Below, one piece after another: positions 1 to 15,400 of a stretch of DNA of 64,000 bases (positions are counted from its first letter, which is position 1; every line of letters begins with the position of its first letter). Source of the DNA: Marthasterias glacialis (taxonomy: Eukaryota > Echinodermata > Asteroidea > Forcipulatida > Asteriidae); the NCBI GenBank assembly GCA_911728455.2, contig OU452230.1:1042300-1106299 (forward strand), given 5' to 3'. A program made the position numbers and the translations under genes. Below the pieces are notes generated by a model. It made no database searches, was not told the origin of the DNA, and saw nothing but the letters and a program-made list of their open reading frames with translations.

Positions 1-3000
1 TACATTTTGACAAGGTCAGTATAATTTGTACCTAATTTAAATACTGGAGTCACCAGTCATCCTTGATCTTGATGGGGGAATACAACTAAGAAGCCTTTAA
101 CTAAACTGCAAAAAATATCACGTAAAGTGATGAAGCATCAAGCTTCAGTTCTCATCGTAGATGTTGATAAGATATTACATATTGCATCAAGGACTATTGC
201 TAAACTAGCTAAATATTACTCGGCGTCAAGAAGCATCAAGCTTCAATTCTCGTTCTTGATCTTGATAGGAGAATACAGCTAAGAACTGGGCCTTTAACTA
301 AACTGCAAAAAACATCACTTAAAGTGATTAAGCATCAAGCTTCAGTTCTCATCGTAGATGTTGATAAGATAATATATATTGCATCAAGGACTATTGGTAA
401 ACTAGCTTAATATTACTCGGCGTCAAGAAGCATCAAGCTTCAATTCTCGTCCTTGATCTTGATAGGAGAATACAGCTAAGAACTGGGCCTTGAACTAAAC
501 TGCAAAAAATATCACTTAAAGTGATGAAGCATCAAGCTTCAGTACTCATCTTAGATGTGGATAAGATATTACATATTGGATCAAGGACTATTGCTGAACT
601 AGCTAAATATTACTCGGCGTCAAGAAGCATCAAGCTTCAATTCTCGTTATTGATCTTGATAGGAGATAACAGCTAAGAACTGGGCCTTTAACTGAACTGC
701 ACAAAATATCACCTAAAGTGATGAAGCATCAAGCTTCAGTTCTCATCGTAGATGTTGATAAGATATTACATATTGCATCAAGGACTATTGCTAAACTAGC
801 TAAATATTACTCGGCGTCAAGAAGCATCAAGCTTCAATTCTCGTCCTTGATCTTGATAGGAGAATACAGCTAAGAACTGGGCCTTGAACTAAACTGCAAA
901 AAATATCACTTAAAGTGATAAAGCATCAAGCTTCAGATCTCATTGTAGATGTTGAGAAGATATTACATATTGCATCAAGGACTATTGCTAAACTAGCTAA
1001 ATATTACTCGGCGTCAAGAAGCATCAAGCTTCAATTCTCATCCTTGATCTTGATAGGAGAATACAGCTAAGAACTGGGCCTTTAACTAAACTGCAAAAAG
1101 TATCACTTAAAGTGATGAAGCATCAAGCTTCAGATCTCATCGTAGATGTTGAGAAGATAACACATATTGCATCAAGGACTATTGCTAAACTAGCTTAATA
1201 TTATTCGGCGTCAAGAAGCATCAAGCTTCAATTCTCGTTGTTGATCTTGATAGGAGAATACAGCTAAGAATTGGGCCTTGAACTAAACTGCAAAAAATAT
1301 CACTTAAACTGATGAAGCATCAAGCTTCAGTTCTCATCGTAGATGTTGAGAAGATAATACATATTGCATCAAGGACTATTGCTATACTAACTAAATATTA
1401 CTCGGCGTCAAGAAGCATCAAGCTTCAATTCTCGTCCTTAATCTTGATAGGAGAGTACAGCTAAGAACTGGGCCTTTAACTAAACTGCAAAAAATATCAC
1501 TTAAAGTGATGAAGCATCAAGCTTCAGTTCTCATCGTAGATGTTGATAAGATAATACATATTGCATCAAGAACTATGGCTAAACTAGCTTAATATTACTT
1601 GGCGTCAAGAAGCATCAAGCTTCACTTCTCGTTGTTGATCTTGAGAGGAGAATACAGCTAAAAACTGGGCCTTTAACTAAACTGCAAAAAGTATCACTTA
1701 AAGTGATGAAGCATCAAGCTTCAGTTCTCATCATAGATGTTGATAAGATATTACATATTGCATCAAGGACTATTGCTATTCTAGCTAAATATTACTCGGC
1801 GTCAAGAAGCATCAAGCTTCACTTCTCGTCCTTGATCTTGATAGGAGAATACAGCTAAGAACTGGGCCTTGAACTAAACTGCAAAAAATATCACTTAAAG
1901 TGATGAAGCATCAAGCTTCAGATCTCATCATACATGTTGATAAGATATTACATATTGCATCAAGGACTATTGCTAAGCTAGCTAAATATTACTCGGCGTC
2001 AAGAAGCATCAAGCTTCAATTCTCGTCCTTGATCTTGATAGGAGAATACAGCTAAGAATTGGGCCTTGAACTAAACTGCAAAAAATATCACCTAAAGTGA
2101 TGAAGCATCAAGCTTCAATTCTCATCGTAGATGTTGAGAAGATAATACATATTGCATCAAGGACTATTGCTAAACTAGCTAAATATTACACGGCGTCAAG
2201 AAGCATCAAGCTTCAATTCTCGTCCTTGATCTTTGTAGGAGAATACAGCTAAGAACTGGGCCTTTAACTAAACTGCAAAAAATATCACTTGAGTGATGAA
2301 GCATCAAGCTTCAGTTCTCATCTTAGATGTTGATAAGATATTACATATTGCATCAAGGACTATTGCTAAACTAGCTAAATATTACTCGGCGTCAAGAAGC
2401 ATCAAGCTTCAATTCTCCTTATTGATCTTTATAGAAGAATACAGCTAAGAACTGGGCCTTTAACTAAACTGCAAAAAATATCACCTAAAGTGATGAAGCA
2501 TCAAGCTTCAGTTCTCATCGTAGATGTTGAGAAGATATTACATATTGCATCAAGGACTATTGCTAAACTAGCTAAATATTACTCGGCGTCAAGAAGCATG
2601 AAGCTTCAATTCTCGTCCTTGATCTTGATAGGAGAATACAGCTAAGAACTGGGCCTTGAACTAAACTGCAAAAAATATCACTTAAGTGATGAAGCATCAA
2701 GCTTCAGATCTCATCGTAGATGTTGATAAGATATTACATATTGCATCAAGGACTATTGCTAAACTAGCTAAATATTACTCGGCGTCAAGAAGCATCAAGC
2801 TTCAATTCTCGTCCTTGATCTTGATAGGAGAATACAGCTAAGAACTGGGCCTTGAACTAAACTTCAAAAAATATCACTTAAAGTGATGAAGCATCAAGCT
2901 TCAGTTCTCATCGTAGATGTTGAGAAGATAATACATATTGCATCAAGGACTATTGCTATACTAGCTAAATATTACTCGGCGTCAAGAAGCATCAAGCTTC

Positions 3001-6000
3001 AATTTTCGTTGTTGATCTTGAGAGGAGAATACAGCTAAGAACTGGGCCTTTAACTAAACTGCAAAATATCACTTAAAGTGATGAAGCATCAAGCTTCAGA
3101 TCTCATCGTAGATGTTGATAAGATATTACATATTGCATCAAGGACTATTGCTAAACTAGCTTAATATTACTCGGCGTCAAGAAGCATCAAGCTTCACTTC
3201 TCGTCCTTGATCTTGAGAGGAGAATACAGCTAAGAACTGGGCCTTTAACTAAACTGCAAAAAGTATCACTTAAAGTGATGAAGCATCAAGCTTCAGTTCT
3301 CATCGTAGATGTTGATAAGATATTACATATTGCATCAAGGACTATTGCTAAACTAGCTAAATATTACTCGGCGTCAAGAAGCATAAAGCTTCAATTCTCG
3401 TCCTTGATCTTGATAGGAGAATACAGCTAAGAACTGGGCCTTTAACTAAACTGCAAAAAATATCACTTAAGTGATGAAGCATCAAGCTTCAGTTCTCATC
3501 GTAGATGTTGAGAAGATAATACATATTGCACCAAGGACTATTGCTAAACTAGCTAAATATTACACGGCGTCAAGAAGCATCAAGCTTCAATTCTCGTTAT
3601 TGATCTTTATAGAAGAATACAGCTAAGAACTGGGCCTTTAACTAAACTGCAAAAAATATAATTTAAAGTGATGAAGCATCAAGCTTCAGTACTCATCTTA
3701 GATGTTGATAAGATATTACATATTGGATCAAGGACTATTGCTAAACTAGCTAAATATTACTCGGCGTCAAGAAGCATCAAGCTTCAATTCTCGTCCTTGA
3801 TCTTTATAGGAGAATACAGCTAAGAACTGGGCCTTTAACTAAACTGCAAAAAATATCACTTAAAGTGATGAAGCATCAAGCTTCAGTTCTCATCATAGAT
3901 GTTGATAAGATATTACATATTGCATCAAGGACTATTGCTAAACTAGCTAAATATTACTCGGCGTCAAGAAGCATCAAGCTTCAATTCTTGTCCTTGATCT
4001 TTATAGGAGAATACAGCTAAGAACTGGGCCTTTAACTAAACTGCAAAAAATATCACTTAAGTGATGAAGCATCAAGCTTCAGTTCTCATCATAGATGTTG
4101 AGAAAATAATACATATTGCATCAAGGACTATTGCTGAACTAGCTAAATATTACTCGGCGTCAAGAAGCATCAAGCTTCAATTCTCGTTGTTGATCTTGAT
4201 AGGAAAATACAGCTAAGAACTGGGCCTTTAACTAACTGCAAAAAATATCACTTAAAGTGATGAAGCATCAAGCTTCAATACTCGTCGTAGATGTTGAGAA
4301 GATAATAAATATTGCATAAAGGACTAGTGCTATTCTAGCTAAATATTAATCGGCGTCAAGAAGCATCAAGCTTCAAATTTCGTTATTGATCTTGAGAGGA
4401 AAATACGGCTAAAAACTGGCCTTTAACTAAACTGCAAAAAAATCACTTAAAGTGATGAAGCATCAAGCTTCAGTTCTCATCTTAGATGTTGATAAGATAA
4501 TATATATTGCCTCAAGGACTATTGGTAAACTAGCTTAATATTACTCGGCGTCAAGAAGCATCAAGCTTCAATTGTCGTTGTTGATCTTGAGAGGAGAATA
4601 CAGCTAAGAACTGGGCCTTTAACTAAACTGCAAAAAATATCACTTAAAGTGATGAAGCATCAAGCTTCAGTTCTCATCATAGATATTGAAAAGATATTAC
4701 ATATTGCATCAAGGACTATTGCTAAACTAGCTAAATATTACTCGGCGTCAAGAAGCATCAAGCTTCAATTCTCGTCCTTGATCTTCATAGGAGAATACAG
4801 CTAAGAACTTGGCCTTTAACTAAACTGCAAAAAATATCACTTAAAGTGATGAAGCATCAAGCTTCAGTTCTCATCGTAGATGTTGATAAGATAATATATA
4901 TTGCATCAAGGACTATTGGTAAACTAGCTTAATATTACTCGGCGTCAAGAAGCATCAAGCTTCAATTCTCGTTGTTGATCTTGAGAGGAGAATACAGCTA
5001 AGAACTGGGCCTTTAACTAAACTGCAAAAAATATCATTTAAAGTGATGAAGCATCAAGCTTCAGTTTTCATCATAGATATTGATAAGATATTACATATTG
5101 CATCAAGGACTATTGCTAAACTAGCTAAATATTACTCGGCGTCAAGAAGCATCAAGCTTCAATTCTCGTCCTTGATCTTGATAGGAAAATACAGCTAAGA
5201 ACTGGGCCTTTAACTAACTGCAAAAAATATCACTTAAAGTGATGAAGCATCAAGCTTCAGTTCTCATCATAGATATTGATAAGATATTACATATTGCATC
5301 AAGGACTATTGCTAAACTAGCTAAATATTACTCGGCGTCAAGAAGCATCAAGCTTCAATTTTCGCCCTTGATTCTTATAGGAGAATACAGCTAAAAACTG
5401 GGCCTTAAACTAAACTGCAAAAATATCACTTAAAGTGATGAAGCATCAAGCTTCAGTTCTCATCTGAGATGTTGATAAGATAATATATATTGCCTCAAGG
5501 ACTATTGGTAAACTAGCTTAATATTACTCGGCGTCAAGAAGCATCAAGCTTTAATTGTCGTTGTTGATCTTGAGAGGAGAATACAGCTAAGAACTGGGCC
5601 TTTAACTAAACTGCAAAAAATATCACTTAAAGTGATGAAGCATCAAGCTTCAGTTCTCATCATAGATATTGATAAGATATTACATATTGCATCAAGGACT
5701 ATTGCTAAACTAGCTAAATATTACTCGGCGTCAAGAAGCATCAAGCTTCAATTCTCGTCCTTGATTTTCATAGGAGAATACAGCTAAGAACTGGGCCTTT
5801 AACTAAACTGCAAAAAATATCACTTAAAGTGATGAAGCATCAAGCTTCAGTTCTCATCGTAGATGTTGATAAGATAATATATATTGCATCAAGGACTATT
5901 GGTAAACTAGCTTAATATTACTCGGCGTCAAGAAGCATCAAGCTTCAATTCTCGTTGTTGATCTTGAGAGGAGAATACAGCTAAGAACTGGGCCTTTAAC

Positions 6001-9000
6001 TAAACTGCAAAAAATATCATTTAAAGTGATGAAGCATCAAGCTTCAGTTCTCATCATAGATATTGATAAGATATTACATATTGCATCAAGGACTATTGCT
6101 AAACTAGCTAAATATTACTCGGCGTCAAGAAGCATCAAGCTTCAATTCTCGTTGTTGATCTTGAGAGGAGAATACAGCTAAGAACTGGGCCTTTAACTAA
6201 ACTGCAAAAAATATCATTTAAAGTGATGAAGCATCAAGCTTCAGTTCTCATCATAGATATTGATAAGATATTACATATTGCATCAAGGACTATTGCTAAA
6301 CTAGCTAAATATTACTCGGCGTCAAGAAGCATCAAGCTTCAATTTTCGCCCTTGATTCTTATAGGAGAATACAGCTAAGAACTGGGCCTTAAACTAAACT
6401 GCAAAAAATATCACTTGAAGTGATGAAGCATCAAGCTTCAGTTCTCATCATAGATGTTGATAAGATATTACATATTGCATCAAGGACTATTGCTAAACTA
6501 GCTAAATATTACTCGGCGTCAAGAAGCATCAAGCTTCAATTCTTGTCCTTGATCTTTATAGGAGAATACAGCTAAGAACTGGGCCTTTAACTAAACTGCA
6601 AAAAATATCACTTAAGTGATGAAGCATCAAGCTTCAGTTCTCATCATAGATGTTGATAAGATATTACATATTGCATCAAGGACTATTGCTAAACTAGCTA
6701 AATATTACTCGGCGTCAAGAAGCATCAAGCTTCAATTCTTGTCCTTGATCTTTATAGGAGAATACAGCTAAGAACTGGGCCTTTAACTAAACTGCAAAAA
6801 ATATCACTTAAAGTGATGAAGCATCAAGCTAAAGTTCTCATCATAGATGTTGATAAGATATTACATATTGCATCAAGGACTATTGCTAAACTAGCTAAAT
6901 ATTACTCGGCGTCAAGAAGCATCAAGCTTCAATTCTCGTTGTTGATCTTTAGAGGAGAATACAGCTAAGAACTGGGCCTTTAACTAAGCTGCAAAAAATA
7001 TCACTTAAAGTGATGAAGCATCAAGCTTCAGATCTCATCGTAGATGTTGAGAAAATAATACATATTGCATCAAGGACTATTGCTGAACTAGCTAAATATT
7101 ACTCGGCGTCAAGAAGCATCAAGCTTCAATTCTCGTCCTTGATCTTGATAGGAAAATACAGCTAAGAACTGGCCTTTAACTAACTGCAAAAAATATCACT
7201 TAAAGTGATGAAGCATCAAGCTTCAATACTCGTCGTAGATGTTGAGAAGATAATAAATATTGCATAAAGGACTAGTGCTATTCTAGCTAAATATTAATCG
7301 GCGTCAAAAAGCATCAAGCTTCAAATCTCGTTATTGATCTTGAGAGGAAAATACGGCTAAAAACTGGCCTTTAACTAAACTGCAAAAATATCACTTACAG
7401 TGATGAAGCATCAAGCTTCAGTTTTCATCTTAGATGTTGATAAGATAATATATATTGCCTCAAGGACTATTGCTAAACTAGCTTAATATTACTCGGCGTC
7501 AAGAAGCATCAAGCTTCAATTGTCGTTGTTGATCTTGAGAGGAGAATACAGCTAAGAACTGGGCCTTTAACTAAACTGCAAAAAATATCACTTAAAGATA
7601 TGAAGCATCAAGCTTCAGTTCTCATCATAGATATTGAAAAGATAATACATATTGCATCAAGGACTATTGCTAAACTAGCTAAATATTACTCGGCGTCAAG
7701 AAGCATCAAGCTTCAATTCTCGTCCTTGATTTTCATAGGAGAATACAGCTAAGAACTGGGCCTTTAACTAAACTGCAAAAAATATCACTTAAAGTGATGA
7801 AGCATCAAGCTTCAGTTCTCATCGTAGATGTTGATAAGATAATATATATTGCATCAAGGACTATTGGTAAACTAGCTTAATATTACTCGGCGTCAAGAAG
7901 CATCAAGCTTCAATTCTCGTTGTTGATCTTGAGAGGAGAATACAGCTAAGAACTGGGCCTTTAACTAAACTGCAAAAAATATCATTTAAAGTGATGAAGC
8001 ATCAAGCTTCAGTTCTCATCATAGATATTGATAAGAAATTACATATTGCATCAAGGACTATTGCTAAACTAGCTAAATATTACTCGGCGTCAAGAAGCAT
8101 CAAGCTTCAATTCTTGTCCTTGATCTTTATAGGAGAATACAGCTAAGAACTGGGCCTTTAACTAAACTGCAAAAAATATCACTTAAGTGATGAAGCATCA
8201 AGCTAAAGTTCTCATCATAGATGTTGATAAGATATTACATATTGCATCAAGGACTATTGCTAAACTAGCTAAATATTACTCGGCGTCAAGAAGCATCAAG
8301 CTTCAATTCTCGTTGTTGATCTTTAGAGGAGAATACAGCTAAGAACTGGGCCTTTAACTAAGCTGCAAAAAATATCACTTAAAGTGATGAAGCATCAAGC
8401 TAAAGTTCTCATCATAGATGTTGATAAGATATTACATATTGCATCAAGGACTATTGATAAACTAGCTAAATATTACTCGGCGTCAAGAAGCATCAAGCTT
8501 CAATTCTCCTTGTTGATCTTTAGAGGAGAATACAGCTAAGAACTGGGCCTTTAACTAAGCTGCAAAAAATATCACTTAAAGTGATGAAGCATCAAGCTTC
8601 AGATCTCATCGTAGATGTTGATAAGATATTACATATTGCATCAAGGACTATTGGTAAACTAGCTTAATATTACTCGGCGTCAAGAAGCATCAAGCTTCAA
8701 TTGTCGTTGTTGATCTTGAGAGGAGAATACAGCTAAGAACTGGGCCTTTAACTAAACTGCAAAAAATATCACTTAAAGTGATGAAGCATCAAGCTTCAGT
8801 TCTCATCATAGATATTGAAAAGATAATACATATTGCATAAAGACTATTGCTAAACTAGATAAATATTACTCGGCGTCAAGAAGCATCAAGCCTCACTTCT
8901 CGTTGTTGATCTTGAGAGGAGAATACAGTTAAGAACTGGGCCTTTAACTAAACTGTAAAAAATATCACTTAAAGTGATGAAGCGTCAAGTTTCAGTTCTC

Positions 9001-9480
9001 ATCATAGATGTTGATAAGATATTACATATTGCATCAAGGACTATTGCTAAACTAGCTAAATATTACTCGGCGTCAAGAAGCATCAAGCTTCAATTCTCCT
9101 TGTTGATCTTTAGAGGAGAATACAGCTAAGAACTGGGCCTTTAACTAAGCTGCAAAAAATATCACTTAAAGTGATGAAGCATCAAGCTTCAGATCTCATC
9201 GTAGATGTTGAGAAAATAATACATATTGCATCAAGGACTATTGCTGAACTAGCTAAATATTACTCGGCGTCAAGAAGCATCAAGCTTCAATTCTCGTCCT
9301 TGATCTTGATAGGAAAATACAGCTAAGAACTGGGCCTTTAACTAACTGCAAAAAATATCACTTAAAGTGATGAAGCATCAAGCTTCATTACTCGTCGTAG
9401 ATGTTGAGAAGATAATAAATATTGCATAAAGGACTAGTGCTATTCTAGCTAAATATTAATCGGCGTCAAGAAGCATCAAG
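1..9480. repeat. Satellite array, loosely ordered 196-bp monomers
   Basis: Continuous head-to-tail copies of a ~196-bp AT-rich monomer, seen as gaagcatcaagcttca recurring every ~98 bp. Each monomer has an A half (continuing gttctcatcgtagatgttga) and a B half (continuing attctcgtccttgatcttga). Neighbouring monomers differ by scattered substitutions and 1-3 base indels, most often in the A-rich run before tatcactt. A distinctive monomer with ataaaggactagtgctattc recurs near 4,311, 7,259 and 9,421, giving spacings of about 2,948 and 2,162 bp (15 and 11 monomers). Larger repeat units therefore exist here but are uneven. No gene is supported. The window opens inside the array, so its left end is not seen. 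Confidence 0.95.
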
Positions 9481-12400
9481 CTTCAAATCTCGTTATTGAT
9501 CTTGAGAGGAAAATACGGCTAAAAACTGGCCTTTAACTAAACTGCAAAAATATCACTTAAAGTGATGAAGCATCAAGCTTCAGTTTTCATCTTAGATGTT
9601 GATAAGATAATATATATTGCCTCAAGGACTATTGGTAAACTAGCTTAATATTACTCGGCGTCAAGAAGCATCAAGCTTCAATTGTCGTTGTTGATCTTGA
9701 GAGGAGAATACAGCTAAGAACTGGGCCTTTAACTAAACTGCAAAAAATATCACTTAAAGTGATGAAGCATCAAGCTTCAGTTCTCATCATAGATATTGAA
9801 AAGATATTACATATTGCATCAAGGACTATTGCTAAACTAGCTAAATATAAATCGGCGTCAAGAAGCATCAAGCTTCAATTCTCGTCCTTGATCTTTATAG
9901 GAGAATACAGCTAAGAACTGGGCCTTTAACTAAACTGCAAAAAATATCACTTAACGTGATGAAGCATCAAGCTTCAGTTCTCATCGTAGATGTTGATAAG
10001 ATAATATATATTGCATCAAGGACTATTGGTAAACTAGCTTAATATTACTCGGCGTCAAGAAGCATCAAGCTTCAGTTCTCATTCTTGATCTTGAGAGGAG
10101 AATACAGCTAAGAACTGGGCCTTTAACTAAACTGCAAAAAATATCACCTAAAGTGATGAAGCATCAAGCTTCAGTACTCATCTTAGATGTCGATAAGATA
10201 TTACATATTGGATCAAGGACTATTGCTAAACTAGCTAAATATTACTCGGCGTCAAGAAGCATCAAGCTTCAAGCCTCATCGTTGATCTTGATAGGAGACT
10301 ACGGCAAAGAACTGGGCCTTGAACTAAACTGCAAAAAATATCACTTAAAGTGATGAAGCATCAAGCTTCAGTTCTCATCATAGATGTTGATAAGATATTA
10401 CATATTGCATCAAGGACTATTGCTAAACTAGCTAAATATTACTCGGTGTGAAGAAGCATCAAGCTTCAATTCTCGTTGTTGATCTTGAGAGGAGAATACA
10501 GCTAAGAACTGGGCCTTTAAATAAACTGCAAAATATCACTTAAAGTGATGAAGCATCAAGCTTCAGATCTCATCGTAGATGTTGATAAGATATTACATAT
10601 TGCATCAAAGACTATTGCTAAACTAGCTAAATATTACTCGGCGTCAAGAAGCATCAAGCTTTAATTCTCGTCCTTGATCTTTATAGGAGAATACAGCTAA
10701 GAACTGGGCCTTTAACTAAACTGCAAAAAATATCACTTAAGTGATGAAGCATCAAGCTTCAGTTCTCATCGTAGGTGTTGATAAGATAATACATATTGCA
10801 TCAAGGACTATTGCTAAACTAGCTAAATATTACTCGGCGTCAAGAAGCATCAAGCTTCAAGCCTCATCGTTGATCTTGATAGGAGACTACGGCAAAGAAC
10901 TGGGCCTTGAACTAAACTGCAAAAAATATCACTTAAAGTGATGAAGCATCAAGCTTCAGTTCTCATCATAGATGTTGATAAGATATTACATATTGGATCA
11001 AGGACTATTGCTAAACTAGCTAAATATTACTCAGCGTCAAGAAGCATCAAGCTTCAATTCTCGTCCTTGATCTTGATAGGAGAATACAGCTAAGAACTGG
11101 GACTTTAACTAAACTGCAAAAAATATCACTTAAAGTGATGAAGCATCAAGCTTCAGTTCTCATCTTAGATGTTGATAAGATATTACATATTGCATCAAGG
11201 ACTATTGCTATTCTAGCTAAATATTACTCGGCGTCAAAAAGCATCAAGCTTCAATTCTCGTACTTGATCTTGAGAGGAGAATACGTCTAAAAACTGGCCT
11301 TTAACTAAACTGCAAAAAATATCACTTAAAGTGATGAAGCATCAAGCTTCAGTTCTCATCGTAGATGTTGATAAGATAATACATATTGCATCAAGGACTA
11401 TTGCTAAACTAGCTAAAAATTACTCGGCGTCAAGAAGCATCAAGCTTCAATTCTCGTCCTAGATCTTGAGAGAAGAATACAGGTAAGAACTGGGCCTTTA
11501 ACTAAACTGCAAAAAAATCACTTAAAGTGATGAAGCATCAAGCTTCATTTCTCATCATAGATATTGATAAGATATTACATATTGCATGAAGGACTATTGC
11601 TAAACTAGCTAAATATTACTCGGCGTCAAGAAGCATCGAGCTTTAATTCTCGTCCTTGATCTTTATAGGAGAATACAGCTAAGAACTGGGCCTTTAACTA
11701 AACTGCAAAAATATCACTTAAGTGATGAAGCATCAAGCTTCAGTTCTCATCGTAGATGCTGATAAGATATTACATATTGCATCAAGGACTGTTGCTAAAC
11801 TAGCTAAATATTACTCGGCGTCAAGAAGCATCAAGCTTCAAATCTCGTTATTGATCTTGAGAGGAAAATACGGCTAAAAACTGGCCTTTAACTAAACTGC
11901 AAAAATATCACTTAAAGTGATGAAGCATCAAGCTTCAGTTTTCATCTTAGATGTTGATAAGATAATATATATTGCCTCAAGGACTATTGGTAAACTAGCT
12001 TAATATTACTCGGCGTCAAGAAGCATCAAGCTTCAATTGTCGTTGTTGATCTTGAGAGGAGAATACAGCTAAGAACTGGGCCTTTAACTAAACTGCAAAA
12101 AATATCACTTAAAGTGATGAAGCATCAAGCTTCAGTTCTCATTATAGATATTGAAAAGATATTACATATTGCATCAAGGACTATTGCTAAACTAGCTAAA
12201 TATTACTCGGCGTCAAGAAGCATCAAGCTTCAATTCTCGTCCTTGATCTTTATAGGAGAATACAGCTAAGAACTGGGCCTTTAACTAAACTGCAAAAAAT
12301 ATCACTTAACGTGATGAAGCATCAGGCTTCAGTTCTCATCGTAGATGTTGATAAGATAATATATATTGCATCAAGGACTATTGGTAAACTAGTTTAATAT

Positions 12401-15400
12401 TACTCGGCGTCAAGAAGCATCAAGCTTCAGTTCTCATTCTTGATCTTGAGAGGAGAATACAGCTAAGAACTGGGCCTTTAACTAAACTGCAAAAAATATC
12501 ACCTAAAGTGATGAAGCATCAAGCTTCAGTACTCATCTTAGATGTCGATAAGATATTACATATTGGATCAAGGACTATTGCTAAACTAGCTAAATATTAC
12601 TCGGCGTCAAGAAGCATCAAGCTTCAATTTTCGTACTTGATCTTGATAGGAGAATACAGCTAAGAACTGGGACTTTAACTAAACTGCAAAAAATATCACT
12701 TAAAGTGATGAAGCATCAAGCTTCAGTTCTCATCATAGATGTTGATAAGATATTACATATTGCATCAAGGACTATTGCTAAACTAGCTAAATATTACTCG
12801 GTGTGAAGAAGCATCAAGCTTCAATTCTCGTTGTTGATCTTGAGAGGAGAATACAGCTAAGAACTGGGCCTTTAAATAAACTGCAAAATATCACTTAAAG
12901 TGATGAAGCATCAAGCTTCAGATCTCATCGTAGATGTTGATAAGATATTACATATTGCATCAAAGACTATTGCTAAACTAGCTAAATATTACTCGGCGTC
13001 AAGAAGCATCAAGCTTTAATTCTCGTCCTTGATCTTTATAGGAGAATACAGCTAAGAACTGGGCCTTTAACTAAACTGCAAAAAATATCACTTAAGTGAT
13101 GAAGCATCAAGCTTCAGTTCTCATCGTAGGTGTTGATAAGATAATACATATTGCATCAAGGACTATTGCTAAACTAGCTAAATATTACTCGGCGTCAAGA
13201 AGCATCAAGCTTCAAGCCTCATCGTTGATCTTGATAGGAGACTACGGCAAAGAACTGGGCCTTGAACTAAACTGCAAAAAATATCACTTAAAGTGATGAA
13301 GCATCAAGCTTCAGTTCTCATCATAGATGTTGATAAGATATTACATATTGGATCAAGGACTATTGCTAAACTAGCTAAATATTACTCAGCGTCAAGAAGC
13401 ATCAAGCTTCAATTCTCGTCCTTGATCTTGATAGGAGAATACAGCTAAGAACTGGGACTTTAACTAAACTGCAAAAAATATCACTTAAAGTGATGAAGCA
13501 TCAAGCTTCAGTTCTCATCTTAGATGTTGATAAGATATTACATATTGCATCAAGGACTATTGCTATTCTAGCTAAATATTACTCGGCGTCAAAAAGCATC
13601 AAGCTTCAATTCTCGTTATTGATCTTGAGAGGAAAATACGTCTAAAAACTGGCCTTTAACTAAACTGCAAAAAATATCACTTAAAGTGATGAAGCATCAA
13701 GCTTCAGTTCTCATCGTAGATGTTGATAAGATAATACATATTGCATCAAGGACTATTGCTAAACTAGCTAAAAATTACTCGGCGTCAAGAAGCATCAAGC
13801 TTCAATTCTCGTCCTAGATCTTGAGAGAAGAATACAGGTAAGAACTGGGCCTTTAACTAAACTGCAAAAAAATCACTTAAAGTGATGAAGCATCAAGCTT
13901 CATTTCTCATCATAGATATTGATAAGATATTACATATTGCATGAAGGACTATTGCTAAACTAGCTAAATATTACTCGGCGTCAAGAAGCATCGAGCTTTA
14001 ATTCTCGTCCTTGATCTTTATAGGAGAATACAGCTAAGAACTGGGCCTTTAACTAAACTGCAAAAATATCACTTAAGTGATGAAGCATCAAGCTTCAGTT
14101 CTCATCGTAGATGCTGATAAGATATTACATATTGCATCAAGGACTGTTGCTAAACTAGCTAAATATTACTCGGCGTCAAGAAGCATCAAGCTTCAAATCT
14201 CGTTATTGATCTTGAGAGGAAAATACGGCTAAAAACTGGCCTTTAACTAAACTGCAAAAATATCACTTAAAGTGATGAAGCATCAAGCTTCAGTTTTCAT
14301 CTTAGATGTTGATAAGATAATATATATTGCCTCAAGGACTATTGGTAAACTAGCTTAATATTACTCGGCGTCAAGAAGCATCAAGCTTCAATTGTCGTTG
14401 TTGATCTTGAGAGGAGAATACAGCTAAGAACTGGGCCTTTAACTAAACTGCAAAAAATATCACTTAAAGTGATGAAGCATCAAGCTTCAGTTCTCATTAT
14501 AGATATTGAAAAGATATTACATATTGCATCAAGGACTATTGCTAAACTAGCTAAATATTACTCGGCGTCAAGAAGCATCAAGCTTCAATTCTCGTCCTTG
14601 ATCTTTATAGGAGAATACAGCTAAGAACTGGGCCTTTAACTAAACTGCAAAAAATATCACTTAACGTGATGAAGCATCAGGCTTCAGTTCTCATCGTAGA
14701 TGTTGATAAGATAATATATATTGCATCAAGGACTATTGGTAAACTAGTTTAATATTACTCGGCGTCAAGAAGCATCAAGCTTCAGTTCTCATTCTTGATC
14801 TTGAGAGGAGAATACAGCTAAGAACTGGGCCTTTAACTAAACTGCAAAAAATATCACCTAAAGTGATGAAGCATCAAGCTTCAGTACTCATCTTAGATGT
14901 CGATAAGATATTACATATTGGATCAAGGACTATTGCTAAACTAGCTAAATATTACTCGGCGTCAAGAAGCATCAAGCTTCAATTTTCGTACTTGATCTTG
15001 ATAGGAGAATACAGCTAAGAACTGGGACTTTAACTAAACTGCAAAAAATATCACTTAAAGTGATGAAGCATCAAGCTTCAGTTCTCATCATAGATGTTGA
15101 TAAGATATTACATATTGTATCAAGGACTATTGCTAAACTAGCTAGATATTACTCGGTGTCAAGAAGCATCAAGCTTCAATTCTCGTTGTTGATCTTGAGA
15201 GGAGAATACAGCTAAGAACTGGGCCTTTAAATAAACTGCAAAATATCACTTAAAGTGATGAAGCATCAAGCTTCAGATCTCATCGTAGATGTTGATAAGA
15301 TATTACATATTGCATCAAAGACTATTGCTAAACTAGCTAAATATTACTCGGCGTCAAGAAGCATCAAGCTTTAATTCTCGTCCTTGATCTTTATAGGAGA